Source: Mansonella perstans (taxonomy: Eukaryota > Nematoda > Chromadorea > Rhabditida > Onchocercidae). From it: 64,000 nt of DNA. Numbering within the stretch: the stretch's first letter is position 1; every line of letters begins with the position of its first letter. This document shows positions 1-11,438 of the stretch, piece by piece. Made by a program: the position numbers and the translations under genes. The stretch spans positions 186,001 to 250,000 of the forward strand of contig JBAMDO010000008.1 of the NCBI GenBank assembly GCA_037074765.1, read 5' to 3'. The notes below the pieces were generated by a model. It made no database searches. It saw nothing but the letters and a program-made list of their open reading frames with translations, and was not told the origin of the DNA.

Positions 1-3000
1 ATTAAAGTAAGAAAAGTTAAAGCAGGCTTTGAAAAACCAGTGACTTAAAAATTTTTTAAAAAACTTAAACTAACATTAATATCACACACACGATCCACCG
101 ATGTTAGATTTGTAACTGACGAAGAGTATATCTGAGAAAGCTTCCAGAATATTTGTAACTTATCGGTAATAAGACCTACCATTTCTTGAACAAAATCGTG
201 AAGATTATGCGAGTTTTCTTCAACTACTGTAACAGCAGTGATTTGTAAGAGATAAACAAATTCATTACAGATGAGGATTTGCCTAGATCTTTTTCCTGGT
301 GTAATTAATGATTCATTACAAATGTGACAATAACAATAACCTGAGAAAACCAAAGCGATTACTCTAGAAGATTTCTATTGTCAAGATTTTGGCGTACTGA
401 ATGAAATCTTCCGCATTAATATCATATAAGATATTAACATCGCATAAGGACAAGAGAATATGCAGAAGGAAGATAAAACCCGGCCTTTTGCATCTTCAAA
501 AAAGTAAATATAAACGATATTGCTTACATGGTAATAAAGCCGAAGAGTCTTTCTTGCTGTTCACCTGGCCAAGTGCTGTAAAATTAAATATTTTCGGAAG
601 AAATGGTAAATTTCAAAGATGTAAAAATTTGATTTACACATTTCAAAAAACAAAAAAAAAACTCAATTTTTAATACCTAACTCCAGATGCTTTTTTTGCG
701 TTTGCCATAAAAGATCCTCTAACCAGCAATGATATGCTGTAATGCAGTCCCATGCTGGATCTGAATTCGGTTCAAGAATCTACAAATGCAATTGGGATCA
801 CAATATCAATTTTGGTAATCAATTGTAAATATTTCGTTTACCTTGCGTTGGGTTTAGTCTTTCAAATCTCCTTCTTTCCTATAAAAACCAATTTATTTAT
901 AAACAGTTATGAAAAAATGGAAAGAGAAATAACAATATAAACATTACTTTTAGATATTTAATTAGTTTATTTTGATCTTCAAATGAAGTAGGTACATCGA
1001 TCAAACGCTGTTTCATGTTTTTCTTAAATACTTCTATTTTCTGATCCAACTCAGCCATCACTGAAATCGTTCTTGAACTAGTTATGCTGTTTAATAAAAA
1101 GTCTATTTCCAAAAAAACATGAAAAATTAGTAATAATGCAGAAGAGTTCACCCTCTTTAAATAATGACACTTCAGTGTCCTTGAACAGTGACTTGGCGCG
1201 AGTATAATCATTCAAAATAGTTGAATATTCGCCCTGAAATTAATGCACAAAAATCAAGACAATTGTTTTTCCACTATTTCTACTTCAAGGACACTAAATA
1301 GTTTAACAGCTTAGTATGATGTCTGTATGACTTGATTCATTCAATGATATAAGCTACTTAAAAAGATATGTGCAGGCTGAAAAATTTTGCAATTTGATCT
1401 GAAATTTTTTTAGTAACATGAAGGATTTTGAGAAAACATAAGCTTTCATTACTTTCGCTAAATTTTGATCGATAGCACTTGAGAGAAAGAAGATGAACCG
1501 AAAACGAGTAAGCACTGATAAAGCATTTCGTGTAGCATCAGCTCGATCTTTCCTTGTTAAAACCTCATGGAATACTGCATTTGCTGCTGTGTGTGATTCA
1601 GCCAGCTAAAATTTGTTCCTAAATTCTTAATGATAGTCAAAAGTTATGAAAAGAGCATTATACCAGCCACACTTCGATGCGTATTATTAGCTATAAGATA
1701 CCTATAAATATAAGTATATTGCTTACAATCAATACCAAGCATAGAACTGTAGTTGGTATAATTCTCACTAAAACTTCATAACTTAAAATAAGATCGAAAA
1801 TAACATAATATGAACCCTTTCAGAAATTTTTTTTGTGAGCGGCCAACCATGAATATTCTTCTCCACCTGCATTTTGTCGTGAAGTGTTGACAGTGCATCG
1901 ACGCAGTTAATTAGTGAGCACAGATTAGCGCGATGCAAGTCGGAATTGCTTTTTTCGCCTTCTTTAGTGCTTTGAGTTAAATACATCAATCCTTGTTTGA
2001 GATCGGAAAGTCTGAAAAAGGACGAAGTGCAGATAGAAAAGATTTAGCTACGGTTAAATTCTTTATTACTTCATAGATTTCAAAACCCACTTTGTTTCAC
2101 GATGATTTTCAAGTAAGTACCAAGCTGGGTTGAAATTTTCCATACGAAGATTGCCTGAACCATCCGGAAACATTTGCATCAGAGATGTTTGATCCATTTT
2201 TTTGTGCCTGAAGAAAAACAATAACATCTGTTTAAAACAAACACAAGGACTTTAAAAATTCCTTAAGAAATATTTGCAAAATGTTTGAAAATTGCAAAAT
2301 GTTGCAATAATTTCAATAAAAGAAATAGAGGAATTACGGCAGAATCGCAGAACTTACGGTTCAATCGTCAATCCTAACGCATCCAAAGTTACTGTTGCTT
2401 CGGAAACATTACGGACAGCTTCACGACCAGGAACCGTCCTTGTTTCATCCACCCAAACAGCACTTTCCTCCAATGGACCAACTGGTACAATGAAAACACG
2501 AAATGTTACATTTGAGATACTTTTTCCCATTGACTTTGTTAGAAGGACCACTTCTCCGACACCACGTTTTGCTTGCCCTATACCTGAAAAATATATCACT
2601 TATATTGCTAAATGAGTTCCAGAAATCAGAGTTTTTGCTAGATAACCATCAACACTACTAGAGATTTCACGATAAGCGTTCATTAACTATTCCAAACGAT
2701 ACAAATTAGGAATTAAGATTAGAAAATACCTAAACTCGGTAATTAATACTAGGTATTTCGCACTAATTAATCAGTCAGATAACCGGGAGCTTTAAACTAA
2801 ATTATCATTTATAACTGCTAAAGGCTTCTCTCCACACAATCAGTGAAAGTTCCACAATACTGTTGATTAATATTCTGAATTATTGTTACGTGCTATGATC
2901 AGAGAAGATGATTTCCACTTTGCCGACATTAAACAATCAGTTCCACAAATGGAAAGAGCGATTAGATCTGACTGATTTCTCCCAAGATTTTCGCCACGAA

Positions 3001-3100
3001 TTTTAATTTGTGTCCCGGGAACTCCCTCTTTAGGTGATAAACCAGTAATTAATGGTCGAAGAGAAGCATCATTGGTCGGATGACAGACATTTTCAACCAT
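1..3100 (-). CDS. sec-5: Exocyst complex component 2 (Sec5), 5' part; gene runs off the left edge
   Basis: Sec5 is a subunit of the exocyst, which tethers secretory vesicles to the plasma membrane; its N-terminal IPT/TIG domain binds Ral GTPases in animals. The minus strand encodes that domain first (exon 3100-2890, with LITGLSPKEGVPGTQIKIRG and the following GENLG), then exon 2583-2358 (ends LDALGLTIEP). Exons 2207-2091, 2011-1816 and 1605-1499 follow (PAWYLLENH; LINCVDALSTLH; FHEVLTRKDRADATRNALSV). Later exons lie near 1235-950 (NDYTRAKSLF), 760-670 (DPAWDCITAYH) and 350-60 (ITDKLQIFWKLSQ). All follow human EXOC2 in order. The start at 3100 is chosen because an unpaired acceptor (TTTCAG) lies one base upstream, as for spliced-leader addition. 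The exon between 1499 and about 1235 (human FNLPLNIERN part) was not resolved. Codons beyond position 1 are outside the window. Confidence 0.9.
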
Positions 3101-3887
3101 CCTGAAATTTATCATTTTCGATTCATCAATCATCTTTGGTAATATATACTTTGTTGGTTCGTTTCTTGCTTTTTGTTTTATATGAATTAAAAATTTTTCA
3201 ATTTAATATTCGAAGTTAATTGAAGGCTAGCAATTTAAACTACTAATTCATTTTCAAAAGTAAAAACTATGAAATTACAACATATATTTTGCTTTCATTT
3301 AGAACATAGCGAAGAATACCATATTTACAAGGGCCATTTTCCCTTTCTAAATTCCTCAAATCAGAAACTATTTTAGAAGTCAAAGAGTAAAAGTTCTAAC
3401 TTCAATCCGATATCCGCTGCCGAAATTGCTCAAAAACCTCCACACCTTATAAAACTAATCCTCAGTATTATGTCACTACGGTAAGAAGTTGCGAGACTTA
3501 ATAGTTTCATAAGATTGCCAACTTGCGGAAACGGAAACGATCGCAATGCGACGGATTCTGGTGGGGGAGTAAGTAGGTGAGTGAGTGGGTGACTACGTAG
3601 GTATGCGTGGGTGTGACGGATTTGTTGTCCACTCCCAAGGTTATGCGTATTTGAACTGCGGCATTTGACTTTGAAACTTTCATTGACTTTTGGTGATAAA
3701 TTATTTGCTTCACTAATGTCCATAAATATTTTAACTCTTTGGTGACTTTCATGTAATTAAGCAGTACAGTATAATCATTTCCGCCTTTTTTAATTTTTGT
3801 AGAAATGATGTAAACTAAGAGTAACTTTTTAGGATGCAGAGAATTTCGAGAAGCTGAATACATAGAAAAGAATAGAGAGGAAAGGAA
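3101..3887. promoter_or_regulatory. Divergent intergenic region between sec-5 and the OTUD7 gene
   Basis: These 787 bp separate two genes transcribed away from each other, so both promoters should lie here. The stretch 3559-3619 is G/T-rich with repeated GTGAG/GTAGG words, unlike the A+T-rich surroundings. I see no clear TATA box or known operator. Small ORFs on the minus strand here have no recognisable content. Confidence 0.45.
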
Positions 3888-6800
3888 ATGAACAATCGCG
3901 ATGGCCTGATTGAGGCATTCATGAATGAAGCACGCAATTCACATAGCACAACAGTTGCCTTTCGTGGAGGTATTTTACTACTTATGGTTTGGATAAAATT
4001 TAGCTCATATATCATTTGTTCTCATTTTTTTTAGATCTTTCTTTTCTTCTTGCCAACTCCTCACTCTTCTCTATCCATAGGCATGAAGAAGGAAGAGTGA
4101 GGAACTAAGCAATGCTGTAGGCCTTCTATGGCTTCTGAATCTTGACTGTTCCGATATGCATGGAATAGAATATTCTGCCTGACATGTTACTGATCTCTCT
4201 GTTGTTGTTGATATTTTGTTTTACGCTTCTTTGCTGCACATTTGATTCTTGTTCAGTCTGTACATTTTTCAGGGCAGCAGTGGGATTATGATAAATCATT
4301 GCACTATTGTTATGACTGGGAGAAAAAAAAAGGTACAGTTCCACAAATTTATACTTCTAATTCTTCTGGTATATAACGATGTTTGAACTAGGGTTTTGTT
4401 TTCGGTCTAGTATTAAAATGGGTAATATTTCAGAACTATTTCGAAACATTTGCAGATAAAATAGATGACTTGGATGTAGAGGAGAGCAAAGAGTACGAGG
4501 AGACGTTGTGCTGGCCAACTTATGCCTTTGTGTTACCAAATTTATTTGATGAGCCAGCTGATTTTAGAAATTATTTAGAAAAAGACTTGATTGAAACATC
4601 GACTCTTAAACGTCTCGAAAATTCTGGCAAGTTCTGCAAAATATTGTGTCAGTAGAAGCTTCTCTTTCGGATGTTAAATATAAGAGATCTAAGATGTTCT
4701 TTTGTTCTCGAGAAATTCTTCAAAAATTTCCCGAATCTCCCAACATCATTTTTAAAAAAATATGAGATAACTAATTGTCTCAAAATATTTATTTTTAAAA
4801 AAACTTCAGGACATTTGAATTGGTGGTGTTGGAATGGTAGTGGGCAACGCATGTGGCCTTTGAGTACCACCGGCGACGGTAATTGTCTTCTGCATGCAGC
4901 ATCGCTTGGGATGTGGGGTATGCATGATAGGCAATTGATGTTGCGAAAGATTTTATATGAGGTGCTGACAAGGTTCGTTCTTAAGCAGATTATCTACAGA
5001 AATTTTTGAAACTGAATGATATTCAATGTAATGTTTCGGTTTGACTGAACTACATTTGCACATTGGAAGCATTTGTTGTGAATCTTTTTGTGAAGCATCA
5101 AATAATTCGGTTTGCGCTGGCTGCATTGCTATTGTATCGAACGCAAGAGATTTTGGCTCTTGTTTCGGATTTAAAATTCGAAAATTTCATTGAAAACGAA
5201 TAAAGAAATTTGTTTTTAGAGGCACAAGACGACATATGCTTTGGCGACGTTGGCGTTGGGCAGAAAGTCAAGCAAATTTGCAATCAGGCCTTGTTTTAAC
5301 AGATGAGGAATGGCAGCGTGAATGGGATAATATTCTTCACATTGCCGCAGCAGTTCCAAGAATTTTCACTACTTCGTATTGTTTAGCCGTATTTCAAAAA
5401 ATTAGCGAAATGTTAATTCAGAAGAGTGCATTGATTTAAGCTACATATGATGTATTCATCTTTCAAACATAAAGATAAAATTTCAGGAATGGTAATGAAC
5501 CTGACAAGAGTGAAAGCACTGAACAAGTTTATGAAAGTTTGGAGTCCATTCATGTCTTTGCACTTGCTCACATTCTCAAACGTCCAATAATTGGTCAGTT
5601 ATAAAAATTTCACATTGAATTTCCTCATTTCTATAATTTTTGTTAAATGAAATCATCTAAATCTTAGATTTTTCATTTCCTAAAATTTTTATATATAATT
5701 ATTTCCAGTTGTATCGGATACAGTGCTTCGCAATGCTGTTGGTGAGGAACTTTCGCCCGTCCCATTTGGAGGGATTTATTTACCTCTGGAATGTCCTTCG
5801 AATCAGTGCCATCGTTCACCACTTGTTCTCTGTTATGATTCGGCTCATTTTTCAGCTCTAGTTACAATGCGTGACACAACATCTAACTCTCTGCAATGTA
5901 ATTTTCTTTGATTTCTGTTATGGATAGAAAATAAGAAATGAAAATAATCAGTTGTAAGAAATGAAATTTCTAACAAATAAGAATGAGCTTCGTAGATGCT
6001 AAGAGAAAAATTTTCATATAGTGTCTCGAAATTTGAATTGAGATTGCAAACTCAAACGTGGTCTTTATGCTGCATCAATGTCATGGCTAGCACAACAAAG
6101 ATATAGGTCATGTTAATGGTTTTGTTTATTTTTATTTTAAGCTGGAAATTCGTTGCAATAAGTTTTCACTTTTCAGCCATCATTCCAATTACCGACAGAA
6201 ACCGTATCTTACTTCCTTTGCATTTCTCTGTTGACCCAGGCCCGGACTTTACATGGTTGGTTTTTTTTATCGCTCACTAATTTATTGATGAAATTGTACT
6301 TCAGTGCGTTTTTTTGCAATTGTGATGTAAATACCATGTCTGTCTTTTTAGCTATTAGTTATTTCTTGATTGCTTTTTGTGGTAAGATTTTATGGATTTC
6401 AGGTGGAAAGATCCGGAAGATGCCGAAATAGCGGCACGTATCGAACTAAGCGAAGCTGATAAACTTTCACTTATCTGTGAATATATGGATATTGTTAAGA
6501 TTCCGGTAATTTTAGATTAATTGCTGAACATAACTCTTTTTATTAAGACGTATAATTTCTTTTTTATTTCACAGATTTGATTTAGGTTCGCCGATATTCA
6601 CTCCGACATAACATAAATGGATTGGTAAGCGGTGAGGAAGGAAGAAAGTCGATGACATTGTCTTGCGGTGATGTCTTCATTACTAAAGATCACTCTGCCA
6701 GGTTATTAAGTGAAATAGCGCAGCAAATCAAAAAACGATTGAAAATAAAATGCAAAAAAAAGGTTTCAAATTTGTTTCTTATTATAATATGCCATTTTTT

Positions 6801-9113
6801 GGTTAATTCACATAGACCTTGTGGAGTTCGTTAATGTGCAACACAAACCTTTAAAGTCTGGTTGTAGGTCTTTTCATTTCTAGTCTTTCCATTAGTAATA
6901 AACCACTTTGTGTTCATTTTGAATTTAAAATCCTTTTTGCTTTTGATATAGTGAGGAGCAAAGGAGATTTTCTCAAACACACACATCAATGTTTGAAATA
7001 TACATAAATGGTAAAGAATTCTGTTTTAGAAGCAGTTGTTTGATGCAAAACTGGTTACAGTGTCAGATTTGCGATGTGTAAATCTCGTTGTAGCTGCACG
7101 ATTACATTCTAATGCTCATCAATACATGGAACATATGGTGGATAATTACTTATGCTTAGCGAAAGAACGTTTTGAACAATTGAAAAATGTTAGTTGTTCT
7201 CAGCTACCTACTGATTTGAAATATGTTTTCATAAATAGGTGCAAAAAATAAAAAGAACCATTTGTGCATTTCTTTTTTTTTTTTTTTTTTTGTCACAAAT
7301 AAATAGGATAATTCCATGCAAATCTATTTGTATCAAACGGAGAATTTTTTTTGCCTTAAAAAAAAATGAACTCCAGTGAGCTATTAAGAATGGATAAAAA
7401 GTGAGCATAAGCGATCCATGCATCTGGAATTTTTGCAGGCTCCTGATACGACCCCGCGCGAGCGTGCCAGATTGTCTCATTCGTTTAGTACTTCATCACT
7501 GCTGGTTACTTGCATCAATAAACATTGTCAGAAGGTATATCTCTAATATTTCCTGCTATAATCAGCAGATTTCAAGGTGTTGGATTTTCTGGATCACTAT
7601 GAGTACATTATAATAGGATTAGGCATACATAGTGTCATTCGAAAAAACTCACAGTTCAATGGAACTATTGTCTGTATTTCACTTTTTATGATGCTGTCAC
7701 TTATTTGCAAGCATAACATTAATCAGCCTCTACACGGCATCTTGTTATATAAAGCTCACGAAATATATCCTGCTGTTAAATTTACGGAAGTTGTTTTTCG
7801 TAGTTTGAATCTGGTACAACAATACCCACAGAAAGTTAAAGACAGAGAACTTGTAGCATTAAAACTGCAGGAGTACAACTGCAGAAAAATAGACTTTGAT
7901 AATTAGGAATTGAGATAAGCATGAAATTCTTTTTGTTAATTAATATGAAATTTGCAGAGCGCTTCGCAATCAACGAATTTCTTATGCAGCGATTGCTTTG
8001 AATACCAAAAACAGTTGATGGCCTCGTTTGGGTTTTGTTTTCCGTTTGCTTTTTAATTTCCAAATCTTTCTTGAAGGGATTTAAAGAGGCTTTTGATGAA
8101 TGTTTTTCCTTTTTAAAGCTTCTGGTATTTTTTTTATTTAGAATTTTTACCGCCGGATTTTCTTCGAAAACATAATTTAGCTTAGATTAATTTAACTCAC
8201 CACGACCAACAAAATGAGCTTCTATTTGAGTATTCTAGAATAGCTTTCTAATTTCAGATGCTCACAGCCAGGGCATTTGCGCTCGCTTCGTTCGTGTCTT
8301 TCAACTGCTGTGCGAGATCCATCCGATTTATCACGCCAAATAGGTGGTCCCTTTAAATCCAACACAATGCCATCCATTACGGTGTCGTCAAGAACTCCTC
8401 ATATAGACGTCAAAGGATTCAAGAGTGTTCAGGATGCATCAGATCATACTTCAGATCAAGTATCAGTCGCGGTTCCAGCCAGTGTTGATGTGCAATCAGT
8501 GCATCGCTCAGAACACTGTTATAAACATACAGCTGCTGACTGTGAAGGGATTGTCCATACGGTAGCTGTTCATTATACACATCCCTCGGCCGAAGATGTC
8601 ACTACCAAGTTTGTTTTTATACTGTTTATGTTTAAAAATTTTAATAGCTTTTTTAGCTGAAATCGAGCAGAGTTGCATCCAATTTAAAATTTATCGTCTT
8701 ATAACTTTATATGACCTATTTGTTGAGCAGTTGAAGTTCCCTCCGAAATTTAAATAAATATGATTCAGTAATATGTTCTTATTTTAAGTACCACAACTTT
8801 ATGTTGCCGAGACTACAATTTTTTTACAACCGTTTTATAATTTTCTTTGTTAATGATTATTCGGCTGCATGCACACATCACCCCATATATTTCCTCATAC
8901 TACGACATTTCTTTATTATTATCGTTCACTTATAAGAGTGAATTAAAAATTCTTTGGATGTCACCAGCGTTTCGATCCATTATTTTTTCATCATTAATCG
9001 AAAATAGTACTGCGTTCCTTGTTTTTCTTCATTCGAATATTTATTTGCTGGTTTTCAGGGTTTCATCTATAGAAGGAGCAAATGGAGTAACTCATTATTA
9101 TATTTCACAGTAA
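3888..9113 (+). CDS. OTUD7/Cezanne-like OTU deubiquitinase with C-terminal A20 zinc finger
   Basis: Predicted cysteine protease of the A20/Cezanne OTU subfamily; vertebrate OTUD7 enzymes prefer Lys11-linked ubiquitin. Exons: 3888-3969, 4456-4626, 4810-4972, 5220-5375, 5487-5593, 5709-5897, 6177-6255, 6403-6505, 6586-6762, 7030-7188, 7439-7534, 7958-8013, 8258-8608, 9059-9113; phases agree throughout and give 647 aa. The catalytic Cys lies in [18 protein letters not shown] and the His in [24 protein letters not shown] and FGGIYLPLE match Cezanne closely. An A20-type finger (C-x4-C-x11-C-x2-C; CINKHC then FLCSDC) is split between exons 7439-7534 and 7958. If the weak donor at 8014 is not used, exon 7958 reads to a stop at 8054-8056, giving 526 aa. 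Intron 4627-4809 uses a GC donor. The first exon would be the UBA-like N-terminus but is too short to be sure. The two last exons have no known domain. Confidence 0.88.
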
Positions 9114-11013
9114 ATGATCATTGCTTAACTTCATTTGATATTCACTTCTGGAATTGATATTTGCTACTTGTATAAGCTATCTCGACACTCGACAGTATCT
9201 GCTTGTTTGTTCTTTTTTTGTTTCACTTGTATATTCTTGTCATGCGTATTCCTCATTTCTCTCTCCATCTTCAATTAATAACAAATTGTAATTTGTGATT
9301 TATAACTAAAGTCTGATTCATTGCGCTAAAATATCTTTTTGAAAATTTCTTGAAATTTTGATGAATTTATTACTGAGTTTTTAATCAGATTTCAGTATAG
9401 AACTTGATATAAATTAAGAGAAGGATTAGATTTTTTAAGGATTCTATTTTTTCTTTTTTTTTTTTTTTTGGAATTTGTGAATTACGATGATGTTGACGAT
9501 TTTTTAAATCATTATACATATATATATTGAAAATGGAAGCAAATGAAATTGAAATTGCTGGAGGTTTCTGTTAGAAATTGTTTGTTGTTACATGTTGCTA
9601 CTTTTATGTAATTTGTAAATTAATTTCAGAAACTGAGGAAAGTTTTCAAATGCATTTTTGGTTAGGGATTGTTGCTCTGGATTCATTTTCTGCAGTTAAA
9701 TTATAAGTGGAATGGAAATATGATCAAGGTGACAAAATCAAATTGAGGGTATTTTTAACGCCGAAGTATCCTTTTGGATAAGTTTTTTCATTAGAAGGCA
9801 CTTTTTTTTTCAAATTTTTTCAACATGAGAACCAAAAAGAGTACCAAAAAGCATTTTTAAGGATTTTTTCATATGCTGAAAATCGCTAAAAACATAAGCA
9901 AGCGAGAGATAGAATAGAAGAGATAGCATTATTAACTTCTCTCAGATATCTGTCTTTTTCTAATGTTGAGGTCGTAAGCTCTGTAAATTTTTCGTAATGT
10001 CTAAAATTAGTTTCTTCTTTTCGATAAAGGTAAGGTTTTGTATCTGCCATTTTGTAACATTTTGTTAAATTGAATTCCTAACATGCAATTTCTGTCAGTT
10101 TACTTCTACCAGTCTGCCATTACTTTATTTACTCATTTTGATCATGATGCTCCTTGTTTTGTTGATTATTTTGTTGATTTTTTTCATCTGTGATTCTGCT
10201 AGTCATTGCATTCTTCAATAGATTTATTCTTTTGCATAGCTGTTCTGCTTTAACTGTGCCCTTTCGCTTACATTTCAATTATAGATTCCACTTTTTTTGT
10301 TGGATATGTTGTTTTTTTACTCAGTTATAATTCGTTATCATGTTGCTTGTTTTGGTTGCAAATAATTTTTCCTATTTCAAAAGAATTGAAAATCATTTTG
10401 TTGAAGAAAATGGACAGTTTCGAAAAATTCATTCTCAAAAAGTTTTTTTTTTTTTTTGTTCATATCTGTTGCAATTTACTTTTAAATGGAGTGCCATGCT
10501 CAAATATTACCATGAAAGCTTTTCTTGGCATAGTGCAAACAAATTAGAGCCATAAACTTTCATAGAAGAGAGACATAAACAAGAATTCTTTGATCTTAAG
10601 TGTGAATAGTATGTAACGAACATTAGGATAACTCTTTGCAATCATTCTATTTTCATGGCCTGGTCTTTTTTTGCTCATTTTACATTATTTTTTATCTGTA
10701 TTAAGAAAGTGGCAGCTAGCGATCAATCTCTGTCTTCCATTTTTCATTTTTTTCTTAATGCATTGGCCAATATCTGGCTTAGGCTTTTGTGCCCATTTAT
10801 CTAAGTTGTAATGTTGATATAAATTCATAAATACAGTTCAAATAAACAACGATTCGTTATGGAACATTGACTTACACATAATTCATTTCAATTATTTTGG
10901 CTTTATTTTGGTACAGTGATTGTAAAAATTTGAGACAAAAGTTGGCAGTTTACTGTAGTATTTAATGAAATGTAGCACGCGTTGTTTCAGATTATAATGA
11001 AGTTATAACTATA
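9114..11013. other. Intergenic, no gene seen
   Basis: About 1.9 kb of A+T-rich sequence between OTUD7 and the SH2 kinase. It has T-runs near 9455-9469 and 10441-10457 and no ORF with recognisable protein content. The kinase promoter or trans-splice outron probably lies at its right end, since an acceptor (TTTCAG) occurs at 10985-10990. Confidence 0.5.
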
Positions 11014-11402
11014 ATGGAAAATATGAGTGATTCAGTATCGCCGTGCACAGAAAATTTGTTGGAAGTCGTTGAGATAAGGTTTTTTTTTTTACAGTTTTGA
11101 ACAAAATCCTTGTCTTGGAAGCTTGAAGTTTGTTATTACATGATTACATTAAGGTGTTGATGGCATATTTTTTAGCTATTTCCTGTAATCTTTGCCATTT
11201 TTCTTCAGTTGCTGCGCCTTGAATTAAATCGTCCATAATTTCTTCTACTGGCACTTCTTCCCCTATAAAGTTTTTGAAATGATCAGCAATAGCAGGTTTA
11301 TTAGCAGGTTCGTCGGCAAATAATCAGATCAACGAAATGTGTTATGGATAGCAGTCTCATACACTAAAATGCTATCGAACTTTGATTAGAAAAGCGAAAT
11401 AT

Positions 11403-11438
<36 letters not shown>

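Noticed and set aside
2292..2615. 107-codon plus-strand ORF
   Set aside because: It lies antisense over sec-5 exon 2, whose minus-strand frame matches EXOC2.
7577..7906. 109-codon ORF inside the OTUD7-like gene
   Set aside because: It falls in the intron between the two A20 zinc-finger exons and has no family content.
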